A DNA stretch of 64,000 bases from Oleiagrimonas sp. C23AA (lineage in GTDB: Bacteria; Pseudomonadota; Gammaproteobacteria; Xanthomonadales; Rhodanobacteraceae). A program made the translations under genes and the position numbers. Position 1 is the stretch's first letter; each line of letters begins with the position of its first letter. Shown one piece after another: positions 52,888-60,997 of this stretch. Under the pieces are notes generated by a model. The model saw nothing but the letters and a program-made list of their open reading frames with translations. It had not been told where the DNA came from and did not search any database. The DNA is taken from NCBI RefSeq assembly GCF_011759385.1, contig NZ_JAARLY010000001.1:643826-707825 (forward strand), read 5' to 3'.

Positions 52888-54129
52888 ATGTTCCGACCGC
52901 TATCGCTGTTCATCGGCCTGCGCTACACGCGCGCCAAACGTCGCAATCACTTCATATCGTTCATTTCGCTGGTGTCGATGCTGGGCATCATCGTCGGCGT
53001 GACCGCGCTGATCACGGTCATTTCGGTGATGAACGGCTTCGATGGAGAATTGCGCACGCGCATCCTGGGCGCCATTTCGCATGCCACCGTGTCGGGCATC
53101 GGACAGAGCGTGCAGGACTGGCCGCATGCGCTGGATATCGCCAAGAGCGAGAAGCACGTCAAGGGCGCGGCGCCCTATGTGGAAAACCAGGCCTTCCTGG
53201 TCGGGCGCCAGTCCAGCGGTGCCATCGTGCGCGGCATCATGCCCAAGCTCGAACCGCACGTGTCGGACTTCAACACGCACATGAAGGCCGGTTCCTTCGA
53301 CTCCCTGACCGATGGCTCCTGGCACATCGCTCTGGGTGACGAGCTGGCCATGCAGCTGGGCGTGACCATCGGTGACAAGGTGACGCTCTACGCGCCCAAA
53401 TTCCGCGCCACGCCCATTGGCGGCGTGCCCGTGCTGCGCCGGTTCACCGTCACCGGCATCTTTGCCCTGGGCATGTCCGAATACGACTCGGGCATGGCGC
53501 TGATCAACATGCACGATGCCGAGCGCATCTTCGGCGTGCACGGTCCCACCGGCATACGCTTGCGCCTGGATGACATGTTCGATGCCTATCCGGTAGCGCA
53601 GCACCTGGCCGATCGACTGGGCCAGCAATACCAGGTGCGGACCTGGATGCAGAGCAACGCCAACTTCTTCAAGGCCATCGAGATGGAGAAGAAGGTGATG
53701 TTCCTGATCCTCTCGCTGATTGTTGCGGTGGCCGCCTTCAACCTGGTGTCGACGCTGGTGATGCTGGTCACCGACAAGCAGGCCGACATCGCCATTCTGC
53801 GGACCCTTGGCGCCACGCCACGCACCATCATGGGCGTGTTCATGGTGCAGGGCATGGCGGTGGGCCTGATCGGCCTGGGCTTCGGGGTGTTGTTCGGTGT
53901 GCTGCTGGCGATCAACCTGCCGGCCATCGTCGACTGGATTCAGAACGTGTTCCACGTGCAGTTCCTGTCGCCGGACGTGTACTACATCTCCAATGTGCCC
54001 AGCCAGCTCAACTGGAGCGATGTGGGCTGGATTTCCGGCCTGGCCTTTGTGTTCTGCCTGCTGGCGACGATTTACCCGGCCTGGCGCGCCTCGCGCACGC
54101 AACCGGCGGAGGCCCTGCGCTATGAGTGA
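52888..54129 (+). CDS. lolC: lipoprotein-releasing ABC transporter permease (LolC/LolE type)
   Basis: 413 residues. One N-terminal membrane helix is followed by a long periplasmic domain (about 50-265) and three C-terminal helices with the FtsX-type core. Family features: [41 protein letters not shown], and later [26 protein letters not shown] and [15 protein letters not shown] at the end. It extracts outer-membrane lipoproteins from the inner membrane with LolD. It overlaps lolD by 8 bp. No second permease gene follows. Confidence 0.93.
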   Translation: MFRPLSLFIGLRYTRAKRRNHFISFISLVSMLGIIVGVTALITVISVMNGFDGELRTRILGAISHATVSGIGQSVQDWPHALDIAKSEKHVKGAAPYVENQAFLVGRQSSGAIVRGIMPKLEPHVSDFNTHMKAGSFDSLTDGSWHIALGDELAMQLGVTIGDKVTLYAPKFRATPIGGVPVLRRFTVTGIFALGMSEYDSGMALINMHDAERIFGVHGPTGIRLRLDDMFDAYPVAQHLADRLGQQYQVRTWMQSNANFFKAIEMEKKVMFLILSLIVAVAAFNLVSTLVMLVTDKQADIAILRTLGATPRTIMGVFMVQGMAVGLIGLGFGVLFGVLLAINLPAIVDWIQNVFHVQFLSPDVYYISNVPSQLNWSDVGWISGLAFVFCLLATIYPAWRASRTQPAEALRYE

Positions 54130-54838
54130 GACCATGACCCGACATGCCAGCGACGCGCCGGTGGTGCTGGCGGCACGCCATGTGGCCAAGGAATACAAGG
54201 ATGGGCGTCTGCGCACGCAGGTGCTGAGCCATGTCAGCTTCGAAGTGCGCCGCGGCGAGACACTTTCCATCATCGGCGCCTCGGGTGCCGGCAAGAGCAC
54301 GCTGCTGCATATCGTCGGAGGGTTGGACACGCTCACCGGTGGCGAGGTGGAGGTAGAAGGGCGCGCCATGTCGAGCCTGTCCGATGCCGAGCGCGGCCTG
54401 CTGCGCAACCGCTCGCTGGGCTTCATCTATCAGTTCCACCACTTGCTGCCCGAATTTACCGCGCTGGAAAATGTGGCCATGCCGCTGATGATCCGCGGTG
54501 ACGATCTGGCACAGGCTCGGGAACGGGCGCGAGAACTGCTGGTGCGCGTGGGCTTGGAGAAGCGCCTGGACCACAAGCCGGGCGAAATGTCTGGTGGCGA
54601 GCGCCAGCGCTGCGCGGTGGCTCGCGCGCTGGTCACCCGGCCGGCCTGCATCCTGGGCGATGAGCCCACCGGCAACCTGGACGAAAAAAACGCCTCGCAG
54701 GTCTACGAGCTGATGCTGGAGCTCAATCGCGAGATAGGTACCAGCTTCGTGTTGGTCACGCACGATGTCGGGCTGGCCGAGCGCATGGACCGCACCCTGG
54801 AATTGAGTGGCGGGCGCATTCACGAACACTTGCGGTAA
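54122..54838 (+). CDS. lolD: lipoprotein-releasing ABC transporter ATP-binding protein
   Basis: 238 residues. Walker [11 protein letters not shown]-loop [21 protein letters not shown] (a LolD-specific segment), signature [14 protein letters not shown] and Walker [13 protein letters not shown] are all intact. It drives LolC/E. The ATG lies inside the end of lolC (8-bp overlap), indicating translational coupling. comEC follows 64 bp on. Confidence 0.94.
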   Translation: MSETMTRHASDAPVVLAARHVAKEYKDGRLRTQVLSHVSFEVRRGETLSIIGASGAGKSTLLHIVGGLDTLTGGEVEVEGRAMSSLSDAERGLLRNRSLGFIYQFHHLLPEFTALENVAMPLMIRGDDLAQARERARELLVRVGLEKRLDHKPGEMSGGERQRCAVARALVTRPACILGDEPTGNLDEKNASQVYELMLELNREIGTSFVLVTHDVGLAERMDRTLELSGGRIHEHLR

Positions 54839-54902
54839 GCGCCCTTGAACTTGTTCATGGGCGGTAGGGAGTGCCGCCCGTAAGAAGCCGTCACGCGGCG
54901 GC

Positions 54903-57257
54903 ATGGATGTGCATGGCATGGAAGCGTGGCACACAGCCAATGCGCGAGCGCTGTCGCTCAATACCGTGGCTGTCGCGGTGATGGCCGGCTGTGCACTGGT
55001 GATGCTGTGCCCGCAACTGCCTTCACCTCGATGGTGTTGGCTTGCGGCGTTACCTGCATTGCTGGCGGCGCGACGATGGCCATGCATGTGGTTGCTGGTG
55101 GCGTTTGTGCTAGCGGCCGCCTGGGGCATCGCGCAGGGCAGGGCATCGATGCGGGCGCGTTTGCCTTACGCGTTGGAAGGGCGAGACATCAGCGTCGTCG
55201 GCCAGGTGAAAGGGCTGCCGCGTCACCGCAGCGACATGGAAAGCTTCCGCTTTCATATCCAGAGCGCGTCGTTTCATGGAAAGGCACTACCGCTGCGCGG
55301 CATGGTGCACCTCGCCTGGTATCGCGCATCGCAGGCGGTGACCGCGTGCAGTCACTGGCAGTTTCGGGTAAGGCTGAAGCGGCCGCGCGGCCTGTCTGAT
55401 CCGGGGGTGTTCGACAGCGAGCGCTACGCTTTGCAGCACCGTGAAGTGGCGGTTGGTTACGTGCGTCCGCAAGGCCCGCACCGGCTGCTGGCAAACCCGC
55501 TGTGCATGGATGGACTGCGGTCCCGAATCGCCGCGGCCTTGCATCGATCGGTGTCGCAGGCGGTACCAGCCAGCTTGCTGGCGGCACTGGCGGTGGGCGA
55601 CAAACGTGGCTTGCACACGCCACAGCGACAGCGCGCCCAGGCCACCGGCGTTTCGCACTTGTTGGCCATTTCTGGCTTTCATATCGGTATTGCGGCGCTG
55701 GCCGGCGCGCTGGCGATGCGTGCGCTGTGGTGGCTATGGCCCCGGCTGGCGTTGCGCTGGCCCCGACGCAACGCCGAAGGCCTGGCCGGACTTTTTTGCG
55801 CTGTGCTCTACGCCGCGCTGGCTGGCTGGGGCCTGCCTACGCAACGCGCGCTGATCATGATCACTGTGGCGGTGCTGGCGACGACCGCGCGCAGGCGCAT
55901 CAGCGCACCGCAGGCGTTGTCGCTGGCATTGCTATCGGTGCTGGCCTTCGATCCGCTGAGCGTGCTGTCGGCCGGCTTCTGGCTCTCATTTGCGGGTGTG
56001 GCCTTCCTGCTTTGGTGTCTGGCCGGTACCGAGCGCGGCTGGAAGGCCTGGCTGCTATCGCTGGGCCGCGCGCAATGGGTCATGACGCTGGCATTGTTGC
56101 CACTGTCGATAATTTTTTTCGGTCAGGCATCGCTGGTAGGACCCGTGGCCAACGTGATCGCGGTGCCGTGGGTGAGCCTTGCGGTGGTTCCCCTGACGCT
56201 GCTGGGAGTGCTGGCGTTGCCTTTCTCGCCAACGCTGGCGGCGCTGGCATGGAAGGCTGCGGCGACATTGATGGGGATACTCTGGCAATGGCTTGGCTTG
56301 TTGGCCGCACAGCCGCTGGCCCAGGTGTATCTGCCATCGCCGCCATGGTGGGCGTTGCCGCTGGCGCTGATAGGGGCTGCCTGGCTACTGATGCCGCGCG
56401 GCGCACCCGTGCGCTGGCTGGGGTTGTGCCTGTTCGCCCCCTTGCTTTTCCCCCATGTGGCAAGGCCCGCGGCCGGCGGCTTTCAGGTGGTGGTGCTGGA
56501 TGTGGGGCAGGGGCTGTCGGTGCTGGTACGCACTCGCCATCACGCGTTGGTTTACGACACCGGTGCGCGCTTTCCCTCCGGCTACAGTCTGGGCGAGCGT
56601 GTGGTGGTGCCGGCGCTGCACGCGATGGGCGTGCAGCGGCTGGATCGCATCATCATCAGTCACGGTGACAACGACCACGCCGGCGGCGCGCCGGCCGTGC
56701 ATCGAGCCTATCCGCATGCGCCAATTGTTGCTGGGGAGCCTGGCCGTCTGCCACTGCCGGCGAAGTCCTGCCATGCCGGTCAGCGCTGGCAATGGGACAA
56801 GGTACAGTTCACCGTATTGTGGCCGCTCGCCCATGCGCATCCCAGGCATGACAACGATCGCTCCTGCGTGTTGCGAGTACTCGGCGCAAGCGGTCAGGCC
56901 TGGTTGACGGGCGACATCTCCCGGCACAGCGAGGCCCAACTGCTTGGCGCTATCGACCCGACACGCCCCGGTCTGTTGGTGGTTCCGCATCACGGCAGCA
57001 AGACCTCATCCAGCGCGCTCTTTCTGCGCGCGCTCTCACCACAACTGTCGGTGGCCTCGGCGGGCTGGGAAAACCCCTATGGGCACCCGGCTGCCGTGGT
57101 GGTCCAGCGTTACGCCGAGCTGGGATTGCCGCTGATAAACACCGCGCGCCACGGTGCTGTCGCCTGGCGCGCGCCTGCGAAGGGCATGCCGTTTGTCGAC
57201 TGGCGCTGGCGTGATGGGCATCGCGCCTACTGGCGTGAGCCTTCCCCCAATAAATGA
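54903..57257 (+). CDS. comEC: ComEC/Rec2-type DNA uptake channel
   Basis: 784 residues. The N-terminal hydrophobic region and DUF4131 domain (about 1-210), the Competence domain with VSHLLAISGFHIGIAAL and many helices (about 210-510), and a C-terminal metallo-beta-lactamase-like domain (VVVLDVGQGLSVLVRTR, VYDTGARFPSG, IISHGDNDHAGG, VPHHGSKTSSS) form a complete ComEC. It imports single-stranded DNA in natural transformation. The start could be the second Met (MEAWHT). The lolC-lolD-comEC order is typical of Xanthomonadales. Confidence 0.93.
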   Translation: MDVHGMEAWHTANARALSLNTVAVAVMAGCALVMLCPQLPSPRWCWLAALPALLAARRWPCMWLLVAFVLAAAWGIAQGRASMRARLPYALEGRDISVVGQVKGLPRHRSDMESFRFHIQSASFHGKALPLRGMVHLAWYRASQAVTACSHWQFRVRLKRPRGLSDPGVFDSERYALQHREVAVGYVRPQGPHRLLANPLCMDGLRSRIAAALHRSVSQAVPASLLAALAVGDKRGLHTPQRQRAQATGVSHLLAISGFHIGIAALAGALAMRALWWLWPRLALRWPRRNAEGLAGLFCAVLYAALAGWGLPTQRALIMITVAVLATTARRRISAPQALSLALLSVLAFDPLSVLSAGFWLSFAGVAFLLWCLAGTERGWKAWLLSLGRAQWVMTLALLPLSIIFFGQASLVGPVANVIAVPWVSLAVVPLTLLGVLALPFSPTLAALAWKAAATLMGILWQWLGLLAAQPLAQVYLPSPPWWALPLALIGAAWLLMPRGAPVRWLGLCLFAPLLFPHVARPAAGGFQVVVLDVGQGLSVLVRTRHHALVYDTGARFPSGYSLGERVVVPALHAMGVQRLDRIIISHGDNDHAGGAPAVHRAYPHAPIVAGEPGRLPLPAKSCHAGQRWQWDKVQFTVLWPLAHAHPRHDNDRSCVLRVLGASGQAWLTGDISRHSEAQLLGAIDPTRPGLLVVPHHGSKTSSSALFLRALSPQLSVASAGWENPYGHPAAVVVQRYAELGLPLINTARHGAVAWRAPAKGMPFVDWRWRDGHRAYWREPSPNK

Positions 57258-57400
57258 TGGTTCGGCATACCACGGCACCCTGCTTGACGGCATATTGACG
57301 AAGGGGTGACAGGGGAGTTATATCGATCTAATGACAACGATGATCGGCGTCAGGGTGAACTCGCACGACCGATCCAGATACGCCAAACGGGGAGCCACAA

Positions 57401-60400
57401 GTGAAGTATTCGAACCGCAAGCAGCCGACAACGAACGGACCCAGCTGGCGTCCGGTCAGCATGGGGGTAGGCGCGCTTGGTGCGCTGACCGTCATGGCCT
57501 TCAGCATTGGCCAGGCCTACGCCGGTCGCGAAGGTAACGTTACAAAGCCTTTGTCGTTTGAAACCGCTCCCGGTGTCTCCACGCAGTGTCACACGCAGGG
57601 CTGGAGCGCCAGCGTTACCAGCGGTCCGGACAAGTCCGAGCTGCTGACGGCCGAGGCCCAGGTCGGCTGGCACGGCACGCATGTGCTGGAGTATCGCCAT
57701 GATGCCAACGCGGCCGGCACCTTCCGCTGCCCATTGCCGATGGCAGCACAAGTGGTGCGCAAGGGCGATCAGCTGAGCTTCCAGGTCTATCCGGTGTTCA
57801 TCGCCAAGGCCTTTCCGCAGCCGGCCGAGGCGGTGGCCGTGGATATCAGCTTTGCCGATGGCAGCCACTTGATCGGCCAGGGCACGGTCGAGCAACGCGA
57901 TCTGCCGTATTCGGCCCAGGCCGATCGCGACAACCGCACGCTTTATCCCAACCAGTGGAATCGTCTGGTGGTGAAGCTGGACGACTTTGCCGGCAAGCAG
58001 ATCAAATCGGTGGAGCTGGTCAGCCAGGCCAAGGCCGATGCGCCGACGTTCCATGGATATCTGGACAGCGTGCGGATTGGCCCTGCGCCCAAGGTAACGG
58101 CGACGACGCCGGCCGATTTTGTCGATACGCGTCGCGGCACCAACGCCAACTACAACTTCTCGCGCGGCAATAATTTCCCCGCCGTGGCCGTGCCGCATGG
58201 CTTCAATTTCTGGACGCCGACCACGCAGGCAGGCTCGGACTGGATTTATCAGTACCAGCAGAGCAACGATGCGCAGAACCATCCGCGCATCCAGGCCTTT
58301 GCGCTGAGCCACGAACCCAGCCCGTGGATGGGCGATCGCCAGACCTTCCAGATCATGCCGGCCCAGGTCGATGGCACGCCGCCGCTTTCGCGCAAGTCGC
58401 GTGCGCTGGCGTTTACGCATGCGCATGAAACCGCCAAGCCATTCGTCTACAAAGTGCGTTTTGACGACGGCATCGATGCGGCGATGACGCCCACCGACCA
58501 CGCCGCGATGATGAGCTTCACCTTCCCCAAGGGGCACGGCCAGCTCATCTTCGACAACAAGAATGACAAAGGCGGCCTGACGCTCGATCCGACCCATCGC
58601 AGCATCAGCGGCTATTCGGACGTCAAGAGCGGCCTCTCCACCGGCGCCACACGCTTGTTCTTCTACGCCACCTTCGACAAGCCGGTGAGCGCGCATGGTC
58701 GCTATGAGGACAGCAAGCGCAAGGATGTCTCCGGCTGGTACGCCTTCGATGCCGGCAAGGTGAACGTGCGCATCGCCACCTCGCTGATCAGCGTGGCCCA
58801 GGCCAAGCACAACATGGCGCTGGAAATGGCACCGGGCGACACCTTCGCCAGCATCGAGTCGCGTGCCCGCGCGGCGTGGAACAAGCGCTTCGAGCACGTC
58901 ACCATTCCTGGCGCCGGTGCCCGCGACAAGGAAACGCTCTACAGCAACATGTATCGCGTGTTCCTGTACCCCAATCAGGCGTTTGAAAACGTCGGCAGCA
59001 AGGCGCACCCGCAGATGCGCTACGCCAGCCCGTTCTCCAAGGCCACCGGCACCGACACGCCGACCCACACCGGCGCCCGCGTGCTGGCCGGCAAGCCCTA
59101 TGTCAACAACGGCTTCTGGGATACCTACCGCACCGCATGGCCGCTGTATGCGCTGCTGACGCCGCATGAAGACGGCCAGATGATCGACGGCTTCGTGCAG
59201 CAATACCGCGACGGAGGCTGGATCGCGCGCTGGTCGTCGCCCGGTTATGCCGACCTGATGGTCGGCACCAGCGCCGATGTCGCCTTCACCGATGCCTGGG
59301 TGAAGGGTGTGCATAACTTCGACGTCAAGAGTTTCTATCAGGCAGCATTGAAGGATGCCACCGTGGTCAGCCCGATTCCGGGCGCCGGCCGCAAGGACAC
59401 CGAACATTCGATCTTCCGCGGCTACACCAGCACGGCCACCAACGAGGGCATGTCCTGGTCGATGGCCGGCTATCTGAACGATTTCGGCATTGCGCAGCTG
59501 GCCGCCACACTGGCCAAGCACCCGCCCAAGGGCGATGCCTACGCCAATCACTACGCCGATGATGCCGAGTATTTCCGCAACCGCGCGCTGGACTACGTCA
59601 ACCTGTTCGACCCCAAGGTGCGCTTCTTCATGGGCCGCAAGAGCGATGGCGACTGGCGCGCCACGCCCAAGACGTTCGACCCCTATGCCTGGGGCGGTGA
59701 CTACACCGAGACCAATGCCTGGGTGATGTCGGTCGATGCGGTGCAGGATGGCCAGGGCCTGGCCAATCTCTACGGCGGCCGCAAGGCGCTGGCAGCGCAC
59801 CTGGACAAGCTGTTCAACGCGCCGAACATGTATCACACCGGCCACTATCACGGCGTCATCCACGAGATGCGCGAGGCCCGCCAGGTGCGCATGGGCCAGT
59901 ACCAGCACAGCAACCAGCCCTCGCATCACATCATCTACATGTACGACGTGGCCGGTCAGCCCTGGAAAACCCAGGACAAGGTGCGTGATGTGCTGACGCG
60001 CCTTTACACCGGCAACGCCAACGGCCAGGGCTATCCGGGCGATGAGGACAACGGCGAGATGTCGGCCTGGTACGTGTTCAGTGCCGCCGGCTTCTATCCG
60101 CTGCGCGTGGGTACCGCCGAGTACGCCATCGGCGCACCGTACTACCCGCACATGGTCATCCATCTGGAGAACGGCCATCGCATCGATATCCGTGCGCCGG
60201 GCGTCAGCAACACCAATCGCTACATCCAGAGCGTCACGCTCAACGGCAAGCCGTACAACTCGCCATGGATCAGCCATGCCGACCTGATCGCCGGTGCCAA
60301 ACTGGTGTTCAAGATGGGGCCGAACCCCTCGAAGTGGGGCGCCGGGGTGACGCCGCCGTCAATCACCAAGGGCCACGCCAAGCCGGACCCGATGGTCGAT

Positions 60401-60793
60401 CTGGCCGATGCCGTCCACGGCACCACCCGTGTGGCGGGCAAGGCCGATACCGCGGTGGCGGACAACAACTCCGATACCGCCGCAACCATCGCCGCGGGCG
60501 CGTCGGTCAGCGTGCACTTCGCCGCGCCGCAGCGCGTGGCTATGTACACGCTGACCTCGGCCTCGATCAAGGGAGGCGATGCCGCGCGCTGGCGCCTGCA
60601 GGGCTCCAGTGACGGCAAGCACTGGACCACGCTGGACCAGCGCCAGGGCCAAGCGTTCGACTGGCGCCAGCAGACCCGCGCCTACACCGTGGCACACCCG
60701 GGACGCTACACCGACTACCGCTGGGTGCCGGCTGGCCACACACCAGTGAAGTTGGCCGAGATCGAATGGCTGGGGCACCCGGCCACGCACTGA
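57401..60793 (+). CDS. exported GH92 alpha-mannosidase with C-terminal F5/8-like domain
   Basis: 1130 residues from a GTG behind GGGGAG. A signal-like segment (VGALGALTVMAFSIGQAYA) comes first. A beta-rich N-terminal part (about 45-235) precedes the GH92 region (DFVDTRRGTNANYNFSRGNNFPAVAVPHG, then RVFLYPNQAF, WDTYRTAWPLYALL, a GYPGDEDNGEMSAWYVFSAAGFYP block with the likely catalytic acids). The last 130 residues (SVHFAAPQRVAMYTLTSA, DARWRLQGSSDGKHW) look like a discoidin/F5-8 type sugar-binding domain. GH92 enzymes are calcium-dependent exo-alpha-mannosidases of N-glycans. The likely partner is the TonB receptor downstream. Confidence 0.92.
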   Translation: MKYSNRKQPTTNGPSWRPVSMGVGALGALTVMAFSIGQAYAGREGNVTKPLSFETAPGVSTQCHTQGWSASVTSGPDKSELLTAEAQVGWHGTHVLEYRHDANAAGTFRCPLPMAAQVVRKGDQLSFQVYPVFIAKAFPQPAEAVAVDISFADGSHLIGQGTVEQRDLPYSAQADRDNRTLYPNQWNRLVVKLDDFAGKQIKSVELVSQAKADAPTFHGYLDSVRIGPAPKVTATTPADFVDTRRGTNANYNFSRGNNFPAVAVPHGFNFWTPTTQAGSDWIYQYQQSNDAQNHPRIQAFALSHEPSPWMGDRQTFQIMPAQVDGTPPLSRKSRALAFTHAHETAKPFVYKVRFDDGIDAAMTPTDHAAMMSFTFPKGHGQLIFDNKNDKGGLTLDPTHRSISGYSDVKSGLSTGATRLFFYATFDKPVSAHGRYEDSKRKDVSGWYAFDAGKVNVRIATSLISVAQAKHNMALEMAPGDTFASIESRARAAWNKRFEHVTIPGAGARDKETLYSNMYRVFLYPNQAFENVGSKAHPQMRYASPFSKATGTDTPTHTGARVLAGKPYVNNGFWDTYRTAWPLYALLTPHEDGQMIDGFVQQYRDGGWIARWSSPGYADLMVGTSADVAFTDAWVKGVHNFDVKSFYQAALKDATVVSPIPGAGRKDTEHSIFRGYTSTATNEGMSWSMAGYLNDFGIAQLAATLAKHPPKGDAYANHYADDAEYFRNRALDYVNLFDPKVRFFMGRKSDGDWRATPKTFDPYAWGGDYTETNAWVMSVDAVQDGQGLANLYGGRKALAAHLDKLFNAPNMYHTGHYHGVIHEMREARQVRMGQYQHSNQPSHHIIYMYDVAGQPWKTQDKVRDVLTRLYTGNANGQGYPGDEDNGEMSAWYVFSAAGFYPLRVGTAEYAIGAPYYPHMVIHLENGHRIDIRAPGVSNTNRYIQSVTLNGKPYNSPWISHADLIAGAKLVFKMGPNPSKWGAGVTPPSITKGHAKPDPMVDLADAVHGTTRVAGKADTAVADNNSDTAATIAAGASVSVHFAAPQRVAMYTLTSASIKGGDAARWRLQGSSDGKHWTTLDQRQGQAFDWRQQTRAYTVAHPGRYTDYRWVPAGHTPVKLAEIEWLGHPATH

Positions 60794-60997
60794 CAAGCAA
60801 CACAGGACACGGTGCGGCATCGACTTAAGGTGCCGCACCCATCCGCCGGCGGAGATCGGCGGTCCCAGGGACCGGAATTGGGGAAGGGGAGGACGCTGTC
60901 GACCAGGGATCGGCGGCGTTACGTGCGTCCCAGGCACGGCAATGGTTTTCCGGCGGCTTGGCCGACCGGACTTGGGATTACCTTGGGAGGGGACAAC

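Noticed and set aside
52900..54426. Minus-strand frame of 508 codons across lolC/lolD
   Set aside because: Antisense to two recognised genes, rich in His, Gln and Arg, no family similarity.
54855..54880. Hairpin after lolD (gggcgg...ccgccc) as a terminator
   Set aside because: Short stem, no T-run, and comEC follows closely, so readthrough is more likely.
57350..60277. Very long minus-strand frame (975 codons) opposite the GH92 gene
   Set aside because: It lies entirely antisense to a well-conserved gene, has an Ala/Gly/Arg/His-rich composition and no family motifs; long antisense frames are expected in GC-rich DNA.
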